Part shown: in pieces, positions 8,869 through 17,632 of the stretch
How positions within the stretch are numbered: the first letter of the stretch is position 1
Layout: each line of letters starts with the position of its first letter
Source: Schlesneria paludicola DSM 18645
Lineage (GTDB): Bacteria > Planctomycetota > Planctomycetia > Planctomycetales > Planctomycetaceae
DNA length: 64,000 nucleotides
Assembly: GCA_945862235.1 (NCBI GenBank)
Contig: CAMAYU010000005.1
Coordinates: 1-64,000, forward strand
Direction: 5' to 3'
Made by a program: the position numbers and the translations under genes
The notes under the pieces: model-generated
The model's input: the letters and a program-made list of their open reading frames with translations, nothing else
The model's database searches: none
Told to the model about the DNA's origin: nothing

Positions 8869-9486
8869 ATGTCGCTCTCGATGCCCGAGCCGATTCTTGC
8901 CGCACTCGACATTGGCCAAATATTCTGGCTGATCGTGGTCTCGATTTCGGTCGTCAGTTGGATCGTGAATGTGATCCAAGGCAACCCGCAGAACGGGGCA
9001 CCTCGTCCGCAAAATCGCCCGAAAGACCCCGTTCAAAGTGAGCTCGAAAAGTTCCTGCAAGAGGTCGTCGGTGGCAAGCGTCCCGTCGAACAAAACCGCC
9101 CCGCCGTTCCCCAGCAGAAGCAGTCCCGCAACGCCAATGAGAAGAAGGGCGGAAAACCCAAACAACAGCGTTCCGCCAAATCAAACTCCAGTTCGCAACG
9201 GCAAGGTGAGCGAGTTGTTCAGTCAACCATGCCGACGACCAACTTCGATGACGGGGTTCGTTCGCAGCACCTGCAAACGAGCATGGAACCGAATCGCATC
9301 GAAGCCGCCGTTCAGCGGGACATCGATGGTGCCGTCTTGCAAGACTTGGGTTCGGACCGATCACGCGAAACGGGACAACGAGCCGACAACCCACACCCAC
9401 TCGTCGCCGTGTTGCGCAGCCCGCAGGGAATTCGCCAAGCGATTCTGTTGAACGAAGTGCTGGGCAAGCCCAAGGCACTGCGGTAG
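8869..9486 (+). CDS. Hypothetical one-helix membrane protein downstream of floA
   Basis: A 205-residue protein of unknown function. Residues of about 14-36 (IGQIFWLIVVSISVVSWIV) form a single membrane helix; the rest is a polar, glutamine- and lysine-rich linker followed by a short conserved-looking C-terminus, HPLVAVLRSPQGIRQAILLNEVLGKP. The ATG at 8869 has AGGA seven bases upstream; a GTG at 8806 is less likely. The shape resembles small planctomycete proteins near floA, but I cannot name a family. The C-terminal helix is the likely functional part. Confidence 0.75.
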   Translation: MSLSMPEPILAALDIGQIFWLIVVSISVVSWIVNVIQGNPQNGAPRPQNRPKDPVQSELEKFLQEVVGGKRPVEQNRPAVPQQKQSRNANEKKGGKPKQQRSAKSNSSSQRQGERVVQSTMPTTNFDDGVRSQHLQTSMEPNRIEAAVQRDIDGAVLQDLGSDRSRETGQRADNPHPLVAVLRSPQGIRQAILLNEVLGKPKALR

Positions 9487-9510
9487 GCGACTCAAAGCGA
9501 ATCGTGCTCC

Positions 9511-9578
9511 CGTAGGACGGGCACTCTTGCCCGTCTCTTGAGCTTGGAAAATCAGACGGGCAGAAGTCCCATCCCACG
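9511..9578. repeat. Palindromic element, family E (copy E1)
   Basis: The arms CGTAGGACGGGCACTCTT and AAGTCCCATCCCACG are roughly inverse, with CCCGTCT/AGACGGG pairing at the loop side. It fills the gap before the GT4 gene. It is close to the copy at 56001-56055. Confidence 0.7.
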
Positions 9579-9623
9579 TCGATACGGCACCAACGCGGCC
9601 TCATCCTTTACCAAGCAGGCCCC

Positions 9624-10715
9624 ATGTCCGAAGTCGAAACGTTCATCCTGCTGTTCGCGGGGCGGTTCTCCGTTCGAGGAAGTTGTGCATACACATTGCG
9701 ACTGGCAGAGAATCTGCCGCAACGCGGACTGCGCACGGTGGTCGTTTGCCCCGATGCCAGCAAGGTGGACCGAGAACGTCAGGGCGAGTTGCAGATTCGC
9801 GAGTTCCCCAACCTGCATTGGCCGATCTGGGGCGCGGTCGTTCGCCGCCTCATGCTGCGACAATTTCAAGCTGACCCGCCCGACCTGATTCATGTGCAGT
9901 CGCGGTCGGCGCTGACGCAGGCGACGTGGTTTGCGAGAAGATTACAGCGGCCCTTCGTGCTCACCGTCCACGATTATTTGCAACCGAACGAACGACTGCA
10001 GATCGATCCCAAGTGGTGTCGCCGCATCATCGCAGTCAGCGACTCGGTGAAGTCGGACCTCATCGAACGAACCGGCGTCTCAAGTGATCTCGTCACGGTC
10101 ATCCAGAGCGGCGTCGATCAAGTGACCTCGCAGGAGTTGGTCGAAGTGTTCCAGAACGACCGCATCCCCGTCGTGGGAACGGCCGGGCCGCTCGAGGCGG
10201 TGAAGGGTTTCCCGTTCTTTCTGAATGCCGCCGCACGCGTGCTTTCGACCGGACGCGAGGTCGAGTTCGTGATCGCCGGGGCCGGTCCCGAAGAGTCCAA
10301 TCTCAGGCGACTCGCGCGCGAGCTGGGGATCAACCAGCATGTGACCTTCGTCCCGAACGTCCTCGATTTCGACGACGCTCTCGCCGCGATGGACATCTTC
10401 GTCCTGCCGTCGCTCCAGCAGGGGATTGGCACGATCATGCTGGATGCGATGGCGCTCGGTCGCCCGGTGATCGCGACTAAGGTCGGCGGCGTCTTTCACG
10501 CCGTGCGAGATCGCGAAACGGGGCTGCTCGTTCCGCCATCCAACAGCGAATCACTGGCCGAGCGGATTGTGGAGTTGCTCGACAACCCAGACCAAGCCCG
10601 CGCGATCGGTCACGCTGCGCGCGAGGCCGTAGCCCGCGACTTCAGCGTCGAACGAATGGTCGAACAAACGGCGGCACTCTACGAGGAAGTCCTCGAACAA
10701 CATGCCGTGGCATGA
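9624..10715 (+). CDS. GT4-type glycosyltransferase
   Basis: A 363-residue GT-B glycosyltransferase. The N-terminal domain begins LLFAGRFSVRGSCAYTLRLAE with a glycine-rich acceptor loop, and the C-terminal Glycos_transf_1 domain shows VGTAGPLEAVKGF, the AGAGPEESNLRRLA turn, VLPSLQQGIGTIMLDAMALG and the PVIATKVGG nucleotide-sugar site. It lacks a signal or membrane segment, so it should act at the cytosolic face, transferring a sugar from an activated donor to a lipid or polysaccharide. No other capsule or LPS gene is adjacent, so the product is unknown. It ends just before the convergent fliA gene. Confidence 0.88.
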   Translation: MSEVETFILLFAGRFSVRGSCAYTLRLAENLPQRGLRTVVVCPDASKVDRERQGELQIREFPNLHWPIWGAVVRRLMLRQFQADPPDLIHVQSRSALTQATWFARRLQRPFVLTVHDYLQPNERLQIDPKWCRRIIAVSDSVKSDLIERTGVSSDLVTVIQSGVDQVTSQELVEVFQNDRIPVVGTAGPLEAVKGFPFFLNAAARVLSTGREVEFVIAGAGPEESNLRRLARELGINQHVTFVPNVLDFDDALAAMDIFVLPSLQQGIGTIMLDAMALGRPVIATKVGGVFHAVRDRETGLLVPPSNSESLAERIVELLDNPDQARAIGHAAREAVARDFSVERMVEQTAALYEEVLEQHAVA

Positions 10716-10803
10716 AGCATCAGTCCCAAGTGCCGTGTCAGAAAATGAGGAAGGGGCAGGTGGTTCGCGAGGCCCGCGCCGAACAGGTTGATCGCCGCGT
10801 CGC

Positions 10804-11583
<780 letters not shown>

Positions 11584-11704
11584 CAATCCCTCCATGGACT
11601 CATGCGTGTCCCGCGTCGGGCCATCCCGGGCGAAGACACGCGACTTCTGTGTCAGTTTTTCTAAGCAGACTCGCCGTCATGGCGAGCCTCAATCGTCTGC
11701 GTAA

Positions 11705-11971
11705 TCACCGACTCGCCGACTGGAACGCCAAGCCCCACATGTGACCGCTCAGCCAACCGAGTCCGTACATCACGGCCAAGGCGAGCAGCGCGGCTTGGAG
11801 CGTCGCGTCGAAGCCGACTGACGAACACAACCCACGAGCAACCGTCATCACAAACCCAACCAATCCAGCACCCGCTCCCCACTGGTTCACCACGACCGAC
11901 TCCGTTCCAAGAGCAGCAAGTCGAGCCGAATCCACCGGCGAAGCGGGCCTCTCTCGACACTCCACCGACAA
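11705..11971 (-). CDS. Small membrane protein between flhG and fliA
   Basis: A reading frame of up to 88 residues with two hydrophobic stretches, GAGLVGFVMTVARGL and AALLALAVMYGLGWL. I do not recognise it. No ATG exists; TTG at 11971 and several GTG codons are possible, including one preceded by GGAG about 80 bases in, so the N-terminus is uncertain. Its place between two flagellar genes and its clean membrane pattern argue that it is real and co-transcribed with fliA. Confidence 0.55.
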   Translation of the reverse strand: MSVECRERPASPVDSARLAALGTESVVVNQWGAGAGLVGFVMTVARGLCSSVGFDATLQAALLALAVMYGLGWLSGHMWGLAFQSASR

Positions 11972-11975
11972 TTCT

Positions 11976-11983
11976 TTATCGGC
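11976..11983 (-). promoter_or_regulatory. Possible sigma-28 -10 element
   Basis: On the minus strand the exact octamer GCCGATAA, the FliA-type -10 consensus, lies just before the small membrane gene and fliA. The matching -35 (consensus TAAA) is poor: the bases at the right distance read TGAAGGCC. About two such octamers are expected by chance in 64 kb, so this is only suggestive of fliA autoregulation. Confidence 0.3.
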
Positions 11984-12106
11984 TTTGCGTCGCAGCGGCC
12001 TTCAGTCAATTCACTCTATTTCTCCCGGATATCACAACCGGACTCAGTTTTGAAAATGTGGTTGATCGACATCCCATACTTTCAAGTTTTCGGAATCAAT
12101 CATCTT

Positions 12107-12198
12107 CGTTTCACCGCGCGGGCAACGCCCCGCGTGTCGAGCGAGGTGGAGAGCCGTTTCACCTTCAACGCGCGGGGCGTTGCCCACGTGGTGAAACG
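12107..12198. repeat. Palindromic element, family C (copy C1)
   Basis: The left arm CGTTTCACCGCGCGGGCA continues ACGCCCCGCG; the right arm is its inverse with two mismatches, ending GTGGTGAAACG. Arms of about 28 bases flank 35 bases. It lies just after flhG. A second copy of the same family sits inside flhF at 14176-14262. Confidence 0.85.
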
Positions 12199-12211
12199 AG
12201 TCCCCCTTTTA

Positions 12212-13186
12212 TCATGCCCTACACGGTGCCTCGCGCGACCGTAGCAGTCGCTCGAAATACCCTGCTTCGTTTCTGACTTCGACGGCACGAGTCATTCGCT
12301 CCGCCAATTGTTTGATCGCGTGTTGAGCCGCACTGGTCGGCTCGAACTGAGCCAAAGGCTGTCGCGCCGCGACGGACGCTGACACGGCACTGTCTTCGGG
12401 GATGACACCGGCTTCGTCGAGATCGGCTCGCAGGAACGAGCGGGCCGAATGGCACAGTCGGCCCAAAATCTCAGCGGCTTGTTCGGTCGAATCGGCTCGA
12501 TTGACGAGGGCTGAAACCACGAGTCCGTCCGTATTCGGGAGCCCCTTCACGCCGGAATAGGCTTCGGCGATTGCGGTCGGCTCGGGAGTCGTCACGATCA
12601 GCACGCGATCGGCCGCGCGGAGGAATGGACTGCTCACGCGAGACGGCCCGCTCGACGTATCGACGATCAACCAGTCGTGGTGGTGTTCGAGTTTGGCCAG
12701 TTGCGGCAACACGTCCACAGGGGTCTCGCTCGCATCCAACAGGCAGCTCGCCCCGGAAACGAAATGCACGCCGAGCGGTCCGTCCTGTGTGATGTCTGCC
12801 ACGCAGCGCGATCCCGCCGCAACGTGCGACAGATTCCAATAGGCATTTCGACCGCAGAGCAGCTCCAGGTGTCCCACGCCCGAGCTGGCATCGAGCAGAC
12901 AGACCGAGCTGCCTTGCTGGGCGAGGGCCATCGCCAGGTTGATGGCGATCACACTCTTGCCAACTCCCCCCTTGCCGCTCGCGACCGCGATCACGCGACA
13001 GGAACGCCCCGCGCGCGACAAGCCACTCGCGCGGGCGGCACGTTGGGCGACAAGCGACCGCAGTTCGCGAGCTTGATCGGCGGGGCGGCGTTCGAGGATC
13101 GAGATGGGCATGAAGGAGAGGGTCTGCTGTAGGGCGTTGTGAATGAAATGGGATTGGATTGGTGTGTAAGCCAGATCGCGAGACAT
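12212..13186 (-). CDS. flhG: FlhG-like MinD/ParA-type ATPase
   Basis: A 324-residue MinD/ParA-family ATPase matching FlhG (YlxH/FleN), which controls flagellar number and placement with FlhF. The deviant Walker A motif is ASGKGGVGKSVIAINLA at about residues 69-85, with LLDASSGVGH and the WLIVDTSSG Walker B region. The ATG at 13186 lies six bases after the flhF stop, so translation is probably coupled. An internal ATG at 13111 would remove 25 residues with no clear function. It follows flhF directly, the normal order. Confidence 0.92.
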   Translation of the reverse strand: MSRDLAYTPIQSHFIHNALQQTLSFMPISILERRPADQARELRSLVAQRAARASGLSRAGRSCRVIAVASGKGGVGKSVIAINLAMALAQQGSSVCLLDASSGVGHLELLCGRNAYWNLSHVAAGSRCVADITQDGPLGVHFVSGASCLLDASETPVDVLPQLAKLEHHHDWLIVDTSSGPSRVSSPFLRAADRVLIVTTPEPTAIAEAYSGVKGLPNTDGLVVSALVNRADSTEQAAEILGRLCHSARSFLRADLDEAGVIPEDSAVSASVAARQPLAQFEPTSAAQHAIKQLAERMTRAVEVRNEAGYFERLLRSREAPCRA

Positions 13187-13192
13187 CGTCGC

Positions 13193-14641
13193 TTACGCTT
13201 CGGGTTGGTGTCCGAGGCGGTCTCGACCGAGGACTAGGCGTGCGGCTCGGCAGGCATTTGCTGGTTCGATGTCGCGTGGGACTTCCTGTCCCAGGGTGAA
13301 GTAGGAGATGGGGATCGCGATGTCGCGTGAGACCGACAGCAATCCGCCGCAGCCCGCCGCTTCATCGAGCTTGGTCAGGATCAACGAGGTCGGCCGCACG
13401 GCTGCGAATCGGTCGGCAGCCGAGCGGAGTGACTTCGCGCCGGAGGCGAGGCTCAGCACGAGGCAGATGTCGTCGGGTGACGCCGCCGCCACGAGTTGTT
13501 TGAGTTCCTCCAACTGCCGATCGTCGTGAGGGCTGCGTCCGGCGGTGTCGATTAGGACGAGATCGAACTCGGCGAACTGCTCCAACGCGGCGGGAAGTTC
13601 AGCGGGGCTGGAGACGACTTGCAGTGGCAGGTCGATGATCTCGGCATACGTTCTCAGTTGATCGACGGCCGCCACGCGATAGGTATCGACGGTGATGAGG
13701 CCGACGCGCAGATCGCCCTCCAAACCGAAGCGGCCCGCCAGCTTGGCGATGGTCGTCGTCTTACCGACGCCGGTTGGTCCGACCAGCATTGCCACGCGTC
13801 GGTATCCGCGCTTCGGCAGCAGCGGTTCGGTGCAACGAATCTCGCGTTCGACGAGTGCCGTGAGGAGCGCCGTCGTCGAAGCCGTGTTGTCGAGTTGTTC
13901 CGGCGTCGCGTGCTGTTGCAGCTTCGCGATCAATTCGCGAGCGATCTCATCTTCCACATCGCCTTCGATCAGCGCGAGGTAGTGTGCGAACAGACCGGGC
14001 GGCATTTCGACGAGACCGCGCGGCCGCGTCTGTCGCCCCAACTCGGCGATCATTTTGTGGAGGGAGTCGAGTCGCTGTTCGATGTCATTGGGAGGAACGG
14101 CTTCCGGTTTGTCTTCCCGAACCGGCGTGTCCACCTGAGCGAGTGGTGGAACAACTTGGGTGAGTCCGATTCGGCCGTTTAACCGCGTGGGCAACGGCGT
14201 CGCGAATCCAAGCGAACCCGACTGTCGCTCAGCGCGCGGGCCGTGGCCCACGCGGTGAAACGAAGTCGAGCGGTCAATCTCAAGTTGTTCGACCACGGAG
14301 CGCGACCGCTCCGGCGATGCTTGGGCTGGCGCGGGAAGAGTCGGCGCTGTGACGCTGCGTCGCGCTTGAGCGGCAGCAGCAGCCACGGTTCCTTGAGTCG
14401 TGGGCTGCATGACCAGCGGCTGAGACCCTGCGCTGCGTTGCGACTTCGACGAACGGTGATTCGACGTTCCGACGCTCGCCGTGACTTGAACCTCCGACTG
14501 CGCACCGAACCACGAGAACAGGCCACGCTGGGCGAGTTGCTTCGTTTCGACGACGACCGCCTCGTGACCCATCTCGCGACGAATCTGCGCGAGTGCGTCC
14601 GCGACGGAGGCTGCTCTGAAGGATCGAATGTTGTCGGACAT
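13193..14641 (-). CDS. flhF: Flagellar GTPase FlhF with a repeat-derived linker and C-terminus
   Basis: A 482-residue SRP-type GTPase. The N-terminal domain begins IRSFRAASVADALAQIRREM; a proline- and glutamine-rich linker follows; then the NG domain with GPTGVGKTTTIAKLAGRF near residue 290, DTYRVAAVDQLRTYAE, LIDTAGRSP and ILTKLDEA. FlhF targets the flagellar base. ATG at 14641 has GAGG five bases upstream. Two oddities: the linker includes an in-frame family C palindrome (14176-14262), and the gene ends in a family A repeat arm that encodes the last residues HQPEA and the TAA stop. Both are in regions outside the GTPase core, so function is probably kept. Confidence 0.93.
   Translation of the reverse strand: MSDNIRSFRAASVADALAQIRREMGHEAVVVETKQLAQRGLFSWFGAQSEVQVTASVGTSNHRSSKSQRSAGSQPLVMQPTTQGTVAAAAAQARRSVTAPTLPAPAQASPERSRSVVEQLEIDRSTSFHRVGHGPRAERQSGSLGFATPLPTRLNGRIGLTQVVPPLAQVDTPVREDKPEAVPPNDIEQRLDSLHKMIAELGRQTRPRGLVEMPPGLFAHYLALIEGDVEDEIARELIAKLQQHATPEQLDNTASTTALLTALVEREIRCTEPLLPKRGYRRVAMLVGPTGVGKTTTIAKLAGRFGLEGDLRVGLITVDTYRVAAVDQLRTYAEIIDLPLQVVSSPAELPAALEQFAEFDLVLIDTAGRSPHDDRQLEELKQLVAAASPDDICLVLSLASGAKSLRSAADRFAAVRPTSLILTKLDEAAGCGGLLSVSRDIAIPISYFTLGQEVPRDIEPANACRAARLVLGRDRLGHQPEA
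14176..14262. repeat. Palindromic element, family C, inside flhF (copy C2)
   Basis: Arms of about 22 bases, CGTTTAACCGCGTGGGCA on the left and TGGCCCACGCGGTGAAAC on the right, pair with two mismatches across a loop of about 40 bases. The element is read through in frame by flhF, giving a Gly/Arg-rich stretch in the linker ahead of the GTPase domain. Confidence 0.85.
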
Positions 14642-14685
14642 AAACACCTCGGATTCAGCACGCAGTTAAAACTCTGTCACCCGCG

Positions 14686-14818
14686 ACCCCACCGGGCTTG
14701 CCCCAGTGGCTCGCGGGTTTCTGCACTACTCAACACCACGTTTGGTATGTGACGGCCAGTGGTATGTGACGGCCAGTAGTGCAGAGACCTGATCCCACCG
14801 GGGCAAGCCCGATGGGGT
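14686..14818. repeat. Palindromic element, family M, between flhA and flhF
   Basis: Long arms beginning ACCCCACCGGGCTTGCC and ending GGGCAAGCCCGATGGGGT pair over about 44 bases, with some gaps. The loop contains a perfect tandem duplication of the 17-mer GGTATGTGACGGCCAGT (14744-14760 and 14761-14777). The element occupies nearly all of the flhA-flhF spacer and could act on operon mRNA as a terminator or processing site. Confidence 0.8.
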
Positions 14819-14829
14819 TGTGTGATCGA

Positions 14830-17037
14830 CTACGAAAACGCGGGAACGACATTGTCCACCGTTGTCTGACTTCGAACTCCTGATCCCTGACCACCGATTC
14901 CGGCCTTCATCACCGGCACCTTCACCGCGTTCAGTGGCACTTGGCCGTGCGATTCCAAGCGAGTCTCACGGGGGATTTCGTTCAGGCTCAGCACCGCCAA
15001 TTTCGGGAGCGGTCCTGCTGTGATGAATCTCACGCCGCGCCGCGCCTTCGCGCCGCAGACGACGACGGGGAGATGACCCGCTCGCACGAGTCGCTTCATT
15101 TGACGTGCCAACTCGTGAGCGACGCCTTCGATAACTTGTGGCGTTAGCTTGATAACCGGGCCGCGTTCGGTCGATTCGTAGCCGTCCGCAAGAATGTCTT
15201 CGAGAGCCGGATCGAGCGTGATGGCGTGCAGCGTTCCGGCGGCGTCTCGATACGGCTGACAGATCGTGCGGCTAAGTGCCTGTCGCGCGAACTCAGTCAG
15301 CAGCGTCGTGTCGCGTGTCCGGTCGGCATGATCGCCGAGTGTTTCCAAAATTGTTTCGAGGTCTCGTACGGGGACTCGTTCGCACAGCAAGTTGCCGAGT
15401 ACCTGATGGACCTGCGATGGCTTGAGCAATGCGGGAACCAACTCTTCGACAACCTTGGGCGATGTCTGCTTCAAGTTGTCGAGCAACTGATGAACGTGTT
15501 CGCGTGTGAGCAACTCGTCGGCGTGAGACCGCACCACGTCGGCCAGATGTGCGACGACAACGTTCGCAGGTTCGACGATCTTGTAACCCAGTTCTCGCGC
15601 CCGTTCGGCTTGAGTCACGTCGATCCACTTGGCGGCGCGATGCGATGCCGGTTCTTCAACCGCAGCGCCGGGCAACTCGCCGCTCACGAAGCCAGTGTCT
15701 ACCGCAAGCAAGCCATCGGGCTGAACTTCGCCCGAGGCAACCGTCACGCCGCGCAACTTGATCTGATAGCCTCGATCCTTCACCAACAGGTTGTCGCGGA
15801 TGCGCACCTTCGGGAGGATGATTCCCAACTCCTGGGCGATGCGGTGCCGGAGGTTCGTCACGCGGTCGAGCAAGTCGCCACCCGCCTCCGGATTCGCGAG
15901 GCGAATCAACCGGAAGCCGAGTTCGAGTTCAATCGGTTCGACTAATAATTGGTCTTCAGGACGTGCAGCGGGCTTGATCGAACGCTGTTGTGCAGCGCCG
16001 GCGGATTGCTGAGAACGCTCCTGCTCAGCGAGTTTCTGCTGCCGTCGCAGACTCTCACCGACCAGACCACACCCCACACCCAAGACCATCAGCGGCAGCA
16101 TCGGCAGTCCGGTGAAAGCCAACGCGATCAGCGTGACCGACGCGAGATACAGCGCGGCAGGCTCTCGCACCGTCTGACCGATCATGTCTCGTGACAGATT
16201 CGATTCGGACGACGAGCGGGTGGCGAGCAGCGCCGCCGCGAGTGCGATTAAAAATCCGGGGATCAACGTCACGAGGCCATCGCCAATCGTGAGCATCGTG
16301 AAGACTTCGACCGCACGGGCCGGAGCCATCCCGTGCTGCACGATGCCGACGATCAGTCCTCCCACGATGTTGATCAACGTGATGAGGATGCCCGCCAGCG
16401 CATCGCCTCGAACGAACTTTCCGGCGCCGTCCATCGCCGCGTGGAAGTCGGCTTGAGCAGCGATCTCGGCCCGTCGCGAACGGGCTTCGGCGGCGGTGAT
16501 GTGTCCGGCGTTCAAGTCGGCGTCGATCGCCATTTGTTTGCCTGGCATCCCATCGAGAGCGAACCTCGCGGCAACTTCACTGAGTCGCGTCGCACCCTTC
16601 GTCACGACGACGAATTGAATCACGACCACGATGGCAAACAGAATCAGGCCGACCATCAATTGGTCTTGAGCAACAAACTTCGCGAACGCTTCGATGACTT
16701 CGCCCGCCGCACGCGTTTCGTGCGTGGCGGCTCGCGTCAGGATCAGTCGCGTCGAGGCGACGTTCAGGACGAGTCGCGCCAACGTGGCGATCAACAACAG
16801 TGACGGGAAGACGCTGAAGTCGAGCGGCTTCGCCACGAAGACAGTCGTCAGCAGAATGACCACTGACGCCGTGATGTTCGCGGCCAGCAACAGGTCCAGC
16901 ACCATGGGCGGCACCGGCACAATTACGACCAGCACCGACAGCACGAGCAACACCGGAAACACCAACCCCAGCGCGGAGGTCATCCTTCCGCGTTGGGTCG
17001 CGTCGGCTGCGGCGAGATTCGCGCGGTCGATGGGCAT
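14830..17037 (-). CDS. flhA: Flagellar export gate protein FlhA
   Basis: A 735-residue FlhA, the large membrane subunit of the flagellar type III export gate. The N-terminal half has about eight membrane helices and the conserved FHIPEP-like core region (AAEARSRRAEIAAQADFHAA, DGAGKFVRGDALAGILIT). The C-terminal cytoplasmic domain follows from LELGFRLIRLANP. I chose the ATG at 17037, with GGAGG six bases upstream; the frame stays open to an ATG at 17160 but the extra 41 residues look non-native. The final residues (GGQGSGVRSQTTVDN) are unlike FlhA tails. It heads the flhA-flhF-flhG-orf-fliA cluster. Confidence 0.95.
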   Translation of the reverse strand: MPIDRANLAAADATQRGRMTSALGLVFPVLLVLSVLVVIVPVPPMVLDLLLAANITASVVILLTTVFVAKPLDFSVFPSLLLIATLARLVLNVASTRLILTRAATHETRAAGEVIEAFAKFVAQDQLMVGLILFAIVVVIQFVVVTKGATRLSEVAARFALDGMPGKQMAIDADLNAGHITAAEARSRRAEIAAQADFHAAMDGAGKFVRGDALAGILITLINIVGGLIVGIVQHGMAPARAVEVFTMLTIGDGLVTLIPGFLIALAAALLATRSSSESNLSRDMIGQTVREPAALYLASVTLIALAFTGLPMLPLMVLGVGCGLVGESLRRQQKLAEQERSQQSAGAAQQRSIKPAARPEDQLLVEPIELELGFRLIRLANPEAGGDLLDRVTNLRHRIAQELGIILPKVRIRDNLLVKDRGYQIKLRGVTVASGEVQPDGLLAVDTGFVSGELPGAAVEEPASHRAAKWIDVTQAERARELGYKIVEPANVVVAHLADVVRSHADELLTREHVHQLLDNLKQTSPKVVEELVPALLKPSQVHQVLGNLLCERVPVRDLETILETLGDHADRTRDTTLLTEFARQALSRTICQPYRDAAGTLHAITLDPALEDILADGYESTERGPVIKLTPQVIEGVAHELARQMKRLVRAGHLPVVVCGAKARRGVRFITAGPLPKLAVLSLNEIPRETRLESHGQVPLNAVKVPVMKAGIGGQGSGVRSQTTVDNVVPAFS

Positions 17038-17632
17038 CCGTGCCTCCGCAAAGACGGCGTCCGTGCCGTCAGCAGGTGAGGTGTTTGGCAATAAATTTTG
17101 AGGGGGAGATCGTCGCGCGGTTGATACGGGAATCGCACAGACGTGTCCAGACGAAGCCATCTCAGAATTCGACGCAACTCGTTGAACCGGCAGAACCTGC
17201 CTGATGCGGTCGCCGACCAGAACGCCTTGTCGCTCAGAATGTCGTCACGGGTCGCAAGAACTGCCGAACGGCGGGTTCATCCCGGCTCAGGATCGGCGCA
17301 TCAATTACTGTCGTGATTTGTCGGTTTGGTTTTGGTGAGCCGGGTGCCGTCAGTTGTTGATGCCCCGTTCCTAGAAAGCCAATCCAAGAACCCCTCACCC
17401 GCGGCCCCTCTTCCGACCACCGAAGCGGCGGTGCCCGAGCCGGGGCGAGGGGTGAATTGACGGAGTGGCATTCGGTTCGCATCTCACATCAGTTGGCACG
17501 AGTATTCCGAGCCTCGAAGGGGGTTTGGACGGCCGATATACTCCCACCCGCTTTCGGGTTCCGACGAATGACGATGAACTGAGAAGGCGCGGGTCGGAGA
17601 CCTCTTTACGTTTGCGAAGAAGGCAGCACTGC
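17038..17632. other. Divergent intergenic region between flhA and glgP
   Basis: No supported gene. It must hold promoters for flhA (minus) and glgP (plus), though none stands out. It has a family D arm fragment (17333-17352, TTGGTGAGCCGGGTG) and an imperfect inverted repeat near 17387-17458 bounded by CCCCTCACCCGCGG and GGGGCGAGGGGTG, related to family K. Confidence 0.5.
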
